From IMG/VR virus record IMGVR_UViG_3300042456_000571, positions 1 to 35,556 of that record: 35,556 nt of DNA. One strand, given 5' to 3'. Within the stretch, counting starts at the first letter, position 1. Each line of letters opens with the position of its first letter. The stretch comes from a virus. The notes beneath the pieces are model-generated. The model searched no databases and was not told where the DNA came from. It saw only the letters and a list, made by a program, of their open reading frames with translations. The translations under genes were made by a program, and so were the position numbers. Shown one piece after another: positions 1-7,145 of the stretch.

Positions 1-144
1 AGAACCAGTTAGTCCACCTACAAGATAGTACATACTCTTACGAATACCTACATATCTAGTAAGTCTATCAAATCCCATAGGAATTCCTCTGTTCAGATCA
101 TTGAGACCTTTCTCAACTTCTGCATTTAATAGTTCAAAACTCAT
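1..144 (-). CDS. DnaB/RecA-type replicative helicase, N-terminal fragment
   Basis: This reading frame starts at 144 and runs off the left edge after 48 residues. The last residues seen are GGLTGS, the first part of a Walker A loop (GxxxxGK[ST]) that would be completed outside the window. The stretch IPMGFDRLTRYVGIRKSMYY before it fits the lead-in to the P-loop of DnaB/RecA-fold (SF4) ATPases, where a phrase of the form 'G...LD...G' precedes the loop. Its start overlaps the stop of the next upstream gene as ATGA, so it looks translationally coupled. With a DNA polymerase in the same operon, a role as replicative helicase or primase-helicase is likely. The catalytic core cannot be seen, so a RecA-like recombinase or other P-loop ATPase is possible. 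Confidence 0.7.
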   Translation of the reverse strand, partial: MSFELLNAEVEKGLNDLNRGIPMGFDRLTRYVGIRKSMYYLVGGLTGS

Positions 145-338
145 AATAGCTCTATTTCTTGTTTAACTTCTTGCCAATAGTATTCCTCTTCTTCATAGCA
201 ATTTAAAATAACAGTTTCAACTGCTATTAATGCACAAACTTTAGCGTCTTTATAAGCTTCTTCATCATACATTAAATTTGATCTTAAATACATTGCATAT
301 TTATCAAACAACTCTTTTGCTTGTTCTTTTGGTGTCAT
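141..338 (-). CDS. Small unknown protein (65 aa) between replication genes
   Basis: I do not recognise this protein. It is acidic and probably helical, with a C-terminal half rich in Glu and Tyr (NCYEEEEYYWQEV). It overlaps both neighbours by four bases as ATGA: its start lies in the stop of the initiator-like gene and its stop in the start of the helicase gene. This tight coupling suggests a small partner of the replication proteins, but that is inference from position only. Confidence 0.75.
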   Translation of the reverse strand: MTPKEQAKELFDKYAMYLRSNLMYDEEAYKDAKVCALIAVETVILNCYEEEEYYWQEVKQEIELL

Positions 339-964
339 ATGTCTGTACCTCCTCGTGGTTTTTGTGGTGCTATTTCTATCTTAGCTCCATCATTAATTAG
401 TTCAATGTAAGCTTCGAAAGCTCTTTGATTCAAATATGTTACACTGTTTTGCATAAAGGTCATTCTATTACTATTGGTAGAAACAGAAGATTCTTTCTTT
501 TGTAAGAGTTCATAGTTCAAAGCAGCTATAAGTTGTACAGCTGTATACTCTCCCTCTAGTAAGATTTTATCAAACTTAAGTCTACATTCATCTTTGCCTT
601 TTCTAATAGCTCTGGTGCCTGTAAACTTCTTACCTTTATACTCAAATGAATCAGTACCTGGATAAGCTTTCCACCATTCCTCAAAATCTGTTGTAGCAGG
701 CTTTCTCTTTATTAGTCTTCCTGTGCTCTTAGCATCCATGAATTCTAATAAGTCTTTACCTAATGTTGTAATCTTCTCATCATCTTTGGTTATCAATGCT
801 TTTCTTATCAAAGTTTGATAGACAGAACCAATCTTCATACTTCCCTCACATAGTGGAGAAACATCAAATTGTTCGTCTATCAACTTTAATAAGAATATTA
901 CATCTAAGTTATAACCTTTTTTGATGAGCTCTTCGAACTGTTGCGGTGTTACATTCAGCTTCAT
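335..964 (-). CDS. Putative replication initiator / helicase-loader-like protein
   Basis: This 209-residue protein has an N-terminal region (about 1-80) that looks like a winged helix, with the phrase KALITKDDEKITTLGKDLLEF typical of a recognition helix followed by a wing. The C-terminal half carries FEEWWKAYP (94-102), a basic stretch with KGKDECRLKFDKIL, an IAALNYEL helix, and MQNSVTYLNQRAFE (171-184). That order resembles the tail of many phage replisome-organiser/DnaT-like proteins, which read roughly 'FxxFWxxYP...K..A...W.K...AL...(H/N)PxTWLNxxRW'. It sits directly upstream of the helicase gene in the operon, fitting a loader or initiator role. The link rests on motif order alone and is moderate at best. 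It overlaps the preceding gene by 56 bases, and the next Met is residue 43, so I keep this start. Confidence 0.7.
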   Translation of the reverse strand: MKLNVTPQQFEELIKKGYNLDVIFLLKLIDEQFDVSPLCEGSMKIGSVYQTLIRKALITKDDEKITTLGKDLLEFMDAKSTGRLIKRKPATTDFEEWWKAYPGTDSFEYKGKKFTGTRAIRKGKDECRLKFDKILLEGEYTAVQLIAALNYELLQKKESSVSTNSNRMTFMQNSVTYLNQRAFEAYIELINDGAKIEIAPQKPRGGTDI

Positions 965-1121
965 CTTTTAATATTGGTTTTACTACTTTAATAATTGCAG
1001 GTTTCTTTTTAGATAGCTGCTCCTCTTCCCATTGTTGCCAAGAAGCTTCAATATCTTTCTGTCTTTCTATGGCATATATATGGTCATTAGGATATTCCCA
1101 ATCCTCCAATATCCAATCCAT
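909..1121 (-). CDS. Small unknown protein (70 aa), Trp/Glu-rich N-terminus
   Basis: I do not recognise this protein. The first half is acidic and aromatic (MDWILEDWEYPNDHIY, then ASWQQWEEEQ); the second half turns basic (KKKPAIIKVVKPILK) and ends in RRAHQKRL. Such a split may indicate a small adaptor that binds a partner at one end and nucleic acid at the other, but this is speculation. Its start overlaps the preceding stop by one base (TAATG) and its 3' end overlaps the next gene by 56 bases. Confidence 0.65.
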   Translation of the reverse strand: MDWILEDWEYPNDHIYAIERQKDIEASWQQWEEEQLSKKKPAIIKVVKPILKDEAECNTATVRRAHQKRL

Positions 1122-1399
1122 TATTCAGATTTTTTAGGTCTTCCAACAGGTCTTTTCTCAGTTGTCAAGGTTTGCTCGACAACTGGTTTCTTCTTTTTGT
1201 TTCTTCTTTTGTACCTTCTTTTAGGTTTTTCAACTGGATCTGTACCAACTGTTCCTTTAGAAAGATCAATTATCTTTCTAGGTTGAAACTTAGGAGAAAT
1301 AGGTGTGTCATCTACCTCTTGAGCATTCTTAATCGATACATACATGATAGCTACTGATATAATAGCTAATACTAATAAAATAATTACAAGTGTATTCAT
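1121..1399 (-). CDS. Membrane-anchored AT-hook DNA-binding protein
   Basis: The 92-residue product begins with a hydrophobic helix (residues 3-21, TLVIILLVLAIISVAIMYV) that should anchor it in the inner membrane with little on the far side. A linker follows, then a strongly basic patch (KPKRRYKRRNKKKKP, 58-72) and a near-consensus AT-hook at 82-90 (KRPVGRPKK, with the GRP core flanked by basic residues). AT-hooks insert into the minor groove of AT-rich DNA, which this genome is. The combination suggests a tether holding phage DNA or the replisome at the membrane. It lies one short gene away from the DNA polymerase. The domain reading is direct; the tether role is inference. Confidence 0.8.
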   Translation of the reverse strand: MNTLVIILLVLAIISVAIMYVSIKNAQEVDDTPISPKFQPRKIIDLSKGTVGTDPVEKPKRRYKRRNKKKKPVVEQTLTTEKRPVGRPKKSE

Positions 1400-1662
1400 A
1401 GTTCTTCTTTTTTAATGCGAAGACCAAATTGCAAATCAAACCATTGAAATGTTTGTTCAGCCTTCCCTTTGTTAAATTTAAAAATCTTTTTTAGTAGAGG
1501 AATAGCATAACGCTTGAATTCCTCGTGTTGTTCTTCTGTCATGGTATTATTACTATACCATTCTTCGTCACCCTCAACATCTAACATTGTTTTACCAACC
1601 ATGTTTAATTGGTATTCAACTAGATGCTCAGAAATGTTCGTGCGATTTACTTTAGCTTTCAT
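1396..1662 (-). CDS. Unknown protein (88 aa) co-translated with DNA polymerase
   Basis: I do not recognise this protein. It is a soluble mixed-charge protein with a helical C-terminal half (RYAIPLLKKIFKFNKGKAEQTFQWFDLQFGLRIKK). Both ends overlap neighbours by four bases as ATGA: its start lies in the stop of the polymerase gene, so it is likely made in step with the polymerase. A polymerase accessory role is plausible from position but nothing in the sequence proves it. Confidence 0.8.
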   Translation of the reverse strand: MKAKVNRTNISEHLVEYQLNMVGKTMLDVEGDEEWYSNNTMTEEQHEEFKRYAIPLLKKIFKFNKGKAEQTFQWFDLQFGLRIKKEEL

Positions 1663-3623
1663 TCAAATAAATTTAATTGATTAGGAATATACACTGTTTT
1701 GATTCTTTTGCCTTCAGTGCTAATCTTTGTGATTATTCTGTTAGCTTTTTCAATATAATAATTATAATTGATATTGTCAACCTTGCTGTTCTTTGGTAAG
1801 AAGTTACAAACTGTTGCTAACCATTCACCAGCTTCCACTTGGCTCACTGCAGCAGCTCTAGTTTGACACTCAGGGTTCTTAACCTTGAGGATCTTCTCTC
1901 CATCAGTAGATATGTAATAACGAATTAACTTATTATACACAGTAACTTCTCCTGTTATTCTGTTAGTTCCTTCATAATGGAAACTTCTAGTTGCTTTTTG
2001 TCTCAAGCAAAAATCATATAAATTAGTATGATTTCTAATAGTCTCATCAACAGGAATACCATGAACAAAATAACGCTCAAGAGCAATAGGAACAATCCTT
2101 GCACTCTTGTTCTTATGAAGTTCGAAATCTGTAAGGAAATCTCCTTTCTTCTTAATTTCACCATTAGTCATAATTGCTAAGTAATCATTCACCGTACTAA
2201 AGATAATCTTTGAGTAGTCTGTTCTCTCCAACTCATATTGTGTTAAATCACTCCATGCTTCATTGATTTCATGCATCAAAGGAATAAGAGCTTTCTTAAT
2301 CTTGATAGTTACACCATCTGTATTAGCAGAGATCACATGTATGCCATTGGTTTCATATTTTTCAATAAGCATCATTAGACTAAGCTCACCAGTTATTGTG
2401 GTGAACATAGTTAACTGCCTATCATAGATCCAATTTTGCATATCAGATGATTTACCATATACAGAGTTGACTGCAAGCTTAAGTGCTCCTACAATTCCCT
2501 TAATACGTTTATCTTTCTTAGCAAGAGGTTTTAGCTCCAATCTTTTATCAAACATCTGTTTATACCCACGCAGGAACTCTTTACCCAAGTGAGCAGGAAA
2601 CTTCCCATTGTTGATGATGATTGCTGGATAATAAGAACTAACATCCCAATCGATTATCTCGTACTCTTCATCAGCTTCAAACACTTTAGGTTTGTTCTCT
2701 GTATGAAGACCACCTTTCATAAAAGAATATACATTTTCATAGAAATCTATATGCTCTTTGAAATCATCTTGCAGACCAAGCTGCATCTTATTAATTTTCT
2801 TTAGGAACTCTTTTAGTTGAGGTGTTTCAAATGTTACATACTTAGCAATGCAATTTTTTACATCTATACTTTTTCTAAAATACCCTTTCTTTGGTAGCTC
2901 TCTATAATCTATTCCTTTCTCAGAACAGTAATACTTCTTAATCATCTCATCACCAATTTTACTATCAGAATAGTTTAAACATGGGATACCAAACTCTTCT
3001 TCGATATCCTGTCTTAGTTCTATCCTGTTATCTCCTTTGTATAATGGATGATCTGTCTCTCCTAGTGTCACTTTAAAGAATTCATATGTTGCATCAACAT
3101 CATTATAACAGTAATCAATTGTGAGTTCAACCTCTTCCTTGGTCATGTTAGTCTTGGTATGATGAATAGGCATCTCCTCAATGTTCTCTAGATCCATCTC
3201 AAACTCTAATCTCTTCAGACTTACCATACGATTTTTATTATCATAATGATGTATCTTGAATAGATCTATTTGTTTAAGTGTTAGTTCGTGCTCTCTGTAC
3301 TCAGGAAACACATCATAATTAGCATCATGGATAACATCAGCTGCTTTTTGTGCTATCTTAGAAGTGATCTCTAAGTTAGATAGCTCATGCCAATTGTCAT
3401 AGTTTCTCAAGATCCATTCAACAACTTGACTATCAAAGCGTAGGTTGTTATAACCAACCCAATAAGCATCAGCATTAGCCTCTGTGTATCTAACAAACTT
3501 ATCTAGTTCGTTTTTCCATTTAGATACTTGAAAGCTCTTACCAGCTTTACCAGGCACCATACAAACTATTAAGAATAGTTCTTGCATGGTTTCTATGTCA
3601 TATATTATTACATCTTCTTTCAT
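1659..3623 (-). CDS. Family B DNA polymerase with 3'-5' exonuclease
   Basis: This 654-residue protein replicates the phage DNA. The proofreading domain shows Exo I (YDIET, 8-12), Exo II (GYNNLRFD, 57-64) and Exo III (YCYND, 171-175). The polymerase domain shows motif A (DVSSYYP, 327-333), motif B (KLAVNSVYG, 382-390) and motif C (ANTDG, 433-437). Motif C is usually DTD; here the first Asp is Asn, while the second Asp, the one that binds the catalytic metal, is kept. At 654 residues it is short for cellular B-family enzymes and in the range of compact phage forms. Some crAss-like phages carry family B and others family A polymerases, so this type fits. Start and stop both overlap adjacent genes by four bases. 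The family assignment is secure; whether it uses a protein primer cannot be told. Confidence 0.95.
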   Translation of the reverse strand: MKEDVIIYDIETMQELFLIVCMVPGKAGKSFQVSKWKNELDKFVRYTEANADAYWVGYNNLRFDSQVVEWILRNYDNWHELSNLEITSKIAQKAADVIHDANYDVFPEYREHELTLKQIDLFKIHHYDNKNRMVSLKRLEFEMDLENIEEMPIHHTKTNMTKEEVELTIDYCYNDVDATYEFFKVTLGETDHPLYKGDNRIELRQDIEEEFGIPCLNYSDSKIGDEMIKKYYCSEKGIDYRELPKKGYFRKSIDVKNCIAKYVTFETPQLKEFLKKINKMQLGLQDDFKEHIDFYENVYSFMKGGLHTENKPKVFEADEEYEIIDWDVSSYYPAIIINNGKFPAHLGKEFLRGYKQMFDKRLELKPLAKKDKRIKGIVGALKLAVNSVYGKSSDMQNWIYDRQLTMFTTITGELSLMMLIEKYETNGIHVISANTDGVTIKIKKALIPLMHEINEAWSDLTQYELERTDYSKIIFSTVNDYLAIMTNGEIKKKGDFLTDFELHKNKSARIVPIALERYFVHGIPVDETIRNHTNLYDFCLRQKATRSFHYEGTNRITGEVTVYNKLIRYYISTDGEKILKVKNPECQTRAAAVSQVEAGEWLATVCNFLPKNSKVDNINYNYYIEKANRIITKISTEGKRIKTVYIPNQLNLFE

Positions 3624-3817
3624 TGTCTTGTTGTATTTTTATGGTCTTTCCAATCTAACCAAAAGCCTATTGCTACAATGATATTCATTCCAAACGAGGC
3701 TATTATCTCATATATGTCTTCATATATGTTAGTAGTAAGATGGATATGTCCCACCATCCAGAAAGGAATAGCGAGATTATTTGATATCCATCTTACTAAA
3801 TAATTTATAAACTTCAT
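3620..3817 (-). CDS. Small membrane protein (65 aa) upstream of polymerase
   Basis: I do not recognise this protein. It has two hydrophobic stretches (about 5-25 and 38-55, the second IIASFGMNIIVAIGFWLDW) and a polar, basic tail (KDHKNTTRQ), so it is probably an inner-membrane protein with one or two helices. Its stop overlaps the polymerase start (ATGA). It is the first gene after a near-consensus -7 element only a few bases upstream and may therefore head its own transcript. Confidence 0.7.
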   Translation of the reverse strand: MKFINYLVRWISNNLAIPFWMVGHIHLTTNIYEDIYEIIASFGMNIIVAIGFWLDWKDHKNTTRQ

Positions 3818-3823
3818 AGCCTA

Positions 3824-3831
3824 CAAAGATA
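3824..3831 (-). promoter_or_regulatory. Possible Bacteroidota-type promoter -7 box for polymerase operon
   Basis: Read leftward, these bases are TATCTTTG, a perfect match to the Bacteroidota -7 consensus TANNTTTG and identical to the box before the late operon. No clear TTG lies 19-21 bases upstream, only TTA, so the -33 element is weak. The box ends seven bases before the start codon at 3817, so the transcript would be nearly leaderless. Confidence 0.35.
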
Positions 3832-3864
3832 ATTAAAATTGTTATAATATTCTAATGATTTTAG

Positions 3865-4116
3865 TTACAACTTTTTAAGTTTTGCATCTATCACCACTCT
3901 GATTAGGTCTCTGTTCATATGTCTAGCACATCTTTCATTAAATACAGTCTCAACAATATCATTGTAACGTTGCTTTGATATAGAGAACTTAACACCATTC
4001 TTGTGGTTTGGATCATCAGATTCTAATGTAACTGAAGCATCTTTAATCTTTTCCACTGCAATGTATGCTATACATCTCTCATCTTTGTATCTCTTGGCTG
4101 TTAATACATCATCCAT
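3865..4116 (-). CDS. Unknown protein (83 aa)
   Basis: I do not recognise this protein. It reads as a compact alpha/beta protein (CIAYIAVEKIKDASVTLES, then a helix NDIVETVFNERCARHMNRDLIRVVIDAKLKKL). No catalytic motif or membrane segment is visible. It begins one base after the stop of the DNA-binding-like gene and is likely in the same operon. It is separated from the next gene by 47 bases holding a possible promoter. Confidence 0.75.
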   Translation of the reverse strand: MDDVLTAKRYKDERCIAYIAVEKIKDASVTLESDDPNHKNGVKFSISKQRYNDIVETVFNERCARHMNRDLIRVVIDAKLKKL

Positions 4117-4117
4117 A

Positions 4118-4546
4118 CTAGAAATAGATTCTAAAGTGATCAGAGTGCAACATAATCTTCTTAGGCTTACCTTCGAATGTCATACCATGTGGTACTTCTA
4201 CACCTATGTCTGCAGGTTCTTTTGATTCTGGTTCAAAGAATAACTCTTGAGTTTTGTTAATCACTTTCTTAACTTTGATGTTATCTATCTGTCTAGTCTT
4301 AGTTAGATTTAATTTTTTCTTTAAGTCATGTAACTTGAATCTAACAGCATACACACTTCTGTTATACTTTAAAGCTAGTTGTCTACTAACCTCATTGATG
4401 TTAACTCTTCCACTTTTCAAAATAGATATCATCTCTTCTGTTTGTGCTTCTGTGTAGAAATTTACTTTTACTTGCTTTGATTCAGGTTTTCTATCCCATA
4501 TAGAATGGATAGCCATACTTATTTTTGTTTGTTCTGTTTTTTTCAT
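4118..4546 (-). CDS. Probable helix-turn-helix (SANT/Myb-like) DNA-binding protein
   Basis: The 142-residue product has a central helical block, about residues 31-75, where TEEMISILKSGRVNINEVSRQLALKY precedes SVYAVRFKLHDLKKKLNL. The spacing (helix, 'N...V...LA', then 'R....V..K...L') is that of SANT/Myb-like or resolvase-type helix-turn-helix domains in phage DNA-binding proteins. The flanks are basic. It probably binds DNA, as a regulator or replication accessory factor. Its stop lies one base from the next gene. The fold is inferred from pattern, not from a search. Confidence 0.75.
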   Translation of the reverse strand: MKKTEQTKISMAIHSIWDRKPESKQVKVNFYTEAQTEEMISILKSGRVNINEVSRQLALKYNRSVYAVRFKLHDLKKKLNLTKTRQIDNIKVKKVINKTQELFFEPESKEPADIGVEVPHGMTFEGKPKKIMLHSDHFRIYF

Positions 4547-4551
4547 GATTT

Positions 4552-5097
4552 CTAAATTTTAGCAAAACAACACATAGCTGATGTGTCGAAATACTTGATA
4601 AATAAATAGTCTCCTTGTTTTGTTGTGTAAATTGTGTGAGGAATAGGTGATGAATGATCAACACTATCTAACACTTTCTCTTTTCTAGCTTTAAAGAATG
4701 TATCAATTGTTTCCTGTAATCCAATTCTATAACTAAATGTCATAATGAAATTACTCTTGAACTTAGCAATGTGATCTGTTAAGAATCTAACAGAAGCACA
4801 GAAGTCAAGATCAAATAATACATTTTGTTTATCTGGGTTTGCTTTAAGAATATCACCACATATCAATGCTATCTTAGACTTTGATCTTATCTTAGATAGT
4901 TGTTGTAATGCTACCTGTGAGTTATTCTCATAGATTTCAAATTCTTTACATCCTTTGGATTCTAGATAACCTAGATACTCATTGATGTCTGGACCTGCTA
5001 ATCCAACTACTGATTCAAATTGGAATCTTTGGATTAAGAACTCTCTAACAGCATGCTTGTTGCTTGAGTCAATGTAAGTCTTTTTTCTTTCAGCCAT
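4552..5097 (-). CDS. Rossmann-like protein, possible methyltransferase fold
   Basis: This 181-residue protein shows an alternating strand-helix pattern: ESVVGLAGPDINEYLGYL, FEIYENNSQVALQQL, IALICGDILKA, VLFDLDFCASV and NFIMTFSYR. These resemble motifs I, II and IV of SAM-dependent methyltransferases: a glycine-containing first loop, an acidic residue at the end of strand 2 (FEIYE), a 'GD' segment and a 'DLDF' strand. The first loop (GLAGPD) is not the standard GxGxG and there is no DPPY or PC catalytic motif. It may be a degenerate methyltransferase with a binding role. It lies five bases from the next gene in the leftward operon. Confidence 0.7.
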   Translation of the reverse strand: MAERKKTYIDSSNKHAVREFLIQRFQFESVVGLAGPDINEYLGYLESKGCKEFEIYENNSQVALQQLSKIRSKSKIALICGDILKANPDKQNVLFDLDFCASVRFLTDHIAKFKSNFIMTFSYRIGLQETIDTFFKARKEKVLDSVDHSSPIPHTIYTTKQGDYLFIKYFDTSAMCCFAKI

Positions 5098-5099
5098 AA

Positions 5100-5549
5100 T
5101 TAATAGTCTTCTAAACCATCATCTAATGTTTCATCCCAATCATCAAACTCTTCATCTGGTACAAGTGATAATACCACTTTACCTTCTTCAATGATAGGTG
5201 TATCATCATCGTCCACTAGTATATCAACATATCCTTCAAACTCTCGTATCAGATAGTTAACATCATCTAGTGTGATGTCTCTAAGTTCATCTACATCATC
5301 TCCTTCATCCCACCAGCCTATTTGATCATGTGTAGCAATAATGTCTACATCATTGATTAATATGCCTAGTTCTACAGGAGCACCATGCTTGGCCATAAAT
5401 GCATCAGCATCTTCTGGCAGTTCTTCTAGCTCAAATAGCTCAACATATGGTTCTATGACACCAACAGATATTTTGTTAGCGAAGAGCATACCTACCTCCA
5501 ATTCTGGAGGCAGATAACTCTTTAATGCAAATTCAGCTGGATACCACAT
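5100..5549 (-). CDS. Highly acidic unknown protein (149 aa)
   Basis: I do not recognise this protein. It is strongly acidic throughout, with runs such as ELEELPEDADAF, WDEGDDVDELRD and a C-terminus DEEFDDWDETLDDGLEDY. No Cys, membrane helix or catalytic motif stands out. Such small acidic phage proteins sometimes mimic DNA and block host DNA-binding proteins, but nothing here shows a target, so that is only a possibility. Its start touches the previous gene's stop by one base (TAATG). Confidence 0.75.
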   Translation of the reverse strand: MWYPAEFALKSYLPPELEVGMLFANKISVGVIEPYVELFELEELPEDADAFMAKHGAPVELGILINDVDIIATHDQIGWWDEGDDVDELRDITLDDVNYLIREFEGYVDILVDDDDTPIIEEGKVVLSLVPDEEFDDWDETLDDGLEDY

Positions 5550-5905
5550 TAGAATTCCTTTTTATGTGCTGGTTCAGCAATTTGATATACACAGTGAGTG
5601 CTAGCTAGTCTCAACAATATGTGAAGCTGTTCAGCCTCTAGATAGTTTAGATGTTTCTTAGTGCATGCACCAATAATTTCTATACCATCACCATTGTCTA
5701 CTAATTGCATTGCAACTTGTTTCTTGAGATGGTCTGCCCATGAATCATCATCACTAAAATACAGAGTGTGCACTTCTACATCTGGTGTAGCTTGTAGCTT
5801 GTGATAATCATATTCGTGTCTATCATTAATGTAAATCTCTTCTCTGTATAACACTTCACTAGCGTTATCAATTACTTTTTGGATTTCTTCTTTTAATTTT
5901 GCCAT
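5549..5905 (-). CDS. Unknown protein (118 aa)
   Basis: I do not recognise this protein. It is a mildly acidic soluble protein with a helical start (KLKEEIQKVIDNASEVLY), a central region containing YFSDDDSWADHLKKQVAMQLV, and a C-terminal helix (LEAEQLHILLRLAS). The leader before its start is A-rich with no Shine-Dalgarno sequence. It overlaps the acidic protein gene downstream by one base. Confidence 0.75.
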   Translation of the reverse strand: MAKLKEEIQKVIDNASEVLYREEIYINDRHEYDYHKLQATPDVEVHTLYFSDDDSWADHLKKQVAMQLVDNGDGIEIIGACTKKHLNYLEAEQLHILLRLASTHCVYQIAEPAHKKEF

Positions 5906-5923
5906 GTTTGTTTTGTTTAATGA

Positions 5924-6160
5924 TTAGAATCCTGCTAACTTAGAGAAACTAACATCATCTCTATTCAATAAATGAGCTAAGCTGTTTTCTTCTTTCTCAG
6001 ATAAATTGGTGATAGAAGAGATAAGTTCTATTCTACTAGATGTAATCTCTTCACCGTACACTGCTTTAACCTTTTGTCCTATCTCTATAAGAGTTGACAC
6101 ATTAAAATTGTCTATTGGATCACCATTGTGATCTTGCCATTTTCCGTTTACTACTTTCAT
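5924..6160 (-). CDS. Unknown protein (78 aa)
   Basis: I do not recognise this protein. It begins KVVNGKWQDHNGDPIDNFNV, a beta-rich start, and continues as helices ending in NLSEKEENSLAHLLNRDDVSFSKLAGF. It lies 13 bases from the preceding gene and 18 from the next, within the leftward operon of small genes. No motif suggests a function. Confidence 0.7.
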   Translation of the reverse strand: MKVVNGKWQDHNGDPIDNFNVSTLIEIGQKVKAVYGEEITSSRIELISSITNLSEKEENSLAHLLNRDDVSFSKLAGF

Positions 6161-6173
6161 AATCTTATTTGTT

Positions 6174-6533
6174 TTAATATAAATTTGCTATTTGTTTGTT
6201 AATACCATAATCTAATAGTATGTAATTGTTATCTTCTATTCCCCAATTTACAGAGTTATAAAGATCACAATTTGGGATGTTAAACTCAGGTATTGCTTTC
6301 TTAGTGTAAAGAACTATTCTATCAGGTATTGACTTAACTATGTTATATCTCTTCTGACAAACTACACCTAAATACATCCATTTCAATTCTGCTAATAGGT
6401 CAAGGCTGTTATACTTATCCCAAATTTTCTTCTCGTTTAGTCCTTGTAGATAACCTCTTCTTGATAATGGTATCTTAATAACTATGTTGCTTAGAAGAAT
6501 AACTAATCTTGTTGAGTATTTGAATGAAATCAT
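6174..6533 (-). CDS. Minimal protein-kinase-like protein
   Basis: The 119-residue product carries the skeleton of a kinase-like fold in very short form: VIKIP with Lys20 where the ATP-binding lysine would be, NEKKIWDKY with Glu34 as a possible helix-C glutamate, CDLYNSVNWGI (89-99) resembling the catalytic-loop phrase D..x.NWG, and YILLDYG (104-110) matching the DFG magnesium-binding motif. Small phage proteins with the phrase 'NWG...(V/I)x(L/I)DYG' share this arrangement. It is less than half the length of a normal kinase domain, so it may bind nucleotide without phosphorylating anything. The reading comes from motif order and spacing only. Confidence 0.7.
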   Translation of the reverse strand: MISFKYSTRLVILLSNIVIKIPLSRRGYLQGLNEKKIWDKYNSLDLLAELKWMYLGVVCQKRYNIVKSIPDRIVLYTKKAIPEFNIPNCDLYNSVNWGIEDNNYILLDYGINKQIANLY

Positions 6534-6534
6534 A

Positions 6535-6768
6535 TTATGATTGTTGTTCTATTACTTGTTCTATAATTTTGTTGTACACTTCGTCACTAATAATTTGACT
6601 TATTTCTATTCCTTCGAGCTCTATAGTTTCTATTTCAAACTCAGCAGCTGCTCCTGGATAACCTTCCATATTACCATCATACCAAATAGTTGGTTCTTCT
6701 GGTGTGTAATATCCACTAACATCCATTCTTACATCATAGATGTTTACTTCTGTAATTATATGTCCCAT
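6535..6768 (-). CDS. Acidic unknown protein (77 aa)
   Basis: I do not recognise this protein. It starts with a beta-rich segment (HIITEVNIYDVRMDVSGYY) and becomes acidic (EFEIETIELEGIEISQIISDEVYNKII). It lies one base from the next gene on either side, which marks it as part of the packed leftward operon. No functional motif is visible. Confidence 0.7.
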   Translation of the reverse strand: MGHIITEVNIYDVRMDVSGYYTPEEPTIWYDGNMEGYPGAAAEFEIETIELEGIEISQIISDEVYNKIIEQVIEQQS

Positions 6769-6769
6769 G

Positions 6770-7030
6770 TTAATCTGTTATTAGTTCATAGTTCTTTCTT
6801 ATCACTGTATCAACCTTGTGACACAAATCTATTAGATATGTACCATTTCTAACTTGCTCACTATCAAATGTGGCTTCTATAAATGGTTCTAATGTATCAA
6901 TGAACTCTTTAGCTTTCTTATGCATGTTTGCACCAATCTCTGCTGTTGGTTTCATTTCATCTAGTTCCATTATCAATAGATTAGTCAACGCTGCTATTTT
7001 GTGAAACAATAGTCTCTCTTTCTTTGTCAT
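6770..7030 (-). CDS. Helical unknown protein (86 aa)
   Basis: I do not recognise this protein. It is almost entirely helical (RLLFHKIAALTNLLIMELDEM, MHKKAKEFIDTLEPFIEATF, LCHKVDTVIRKNYEL), suggesting a small helical bundle. Its start lies inside the 3' part of a short upstream reading frame (6981-7139) in another frame. No motif suggests a function. Confidence 0.7.
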   Translation of the reverse strand: MTKKERLLFHKIAALTNLLIMELDEMKPTAEIGANMHKKAKEFIDTLEPFIEATFDSEQVRNGTYLIDLCHKVDTVIRKNYELITD

Positions 7031-7139
7031 GATTTTGTTTTATTTGCTTTTGATACCACTTGATTGCTTCTTTGAATGCATATACACCATTTGTGTATTC
7101 AAATTCTTCAGCTTTTTGATTTATTTCTTCTTGTGTCAT
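6981..7139 (-). CDS. Short protein (52 aa), helical
   Basis: This frame begins at an ATG at 7139, six bases after the stop of the 89-residue membrane protein gene, and encodes 52 residues starting TQEEINQKAEEFEYTNGVYA and continuing FKEAIKWYQKQIKQNH. The composition is that of a real soluble helical protein, and it fills a gap that would otherwise be 115 bases in a tightly packed operon. Its last 50 bases overlap the next gene in another frame, which makes the 3' end less certain. Confidence 0.6.
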   Translation of the reverse strand: MTQEEINQKAEEFEYTNGVYAFKEAIKWYQKQIKQNHDKERETIVSQNSSVD

Positions 7140-7145
7140 AATATT

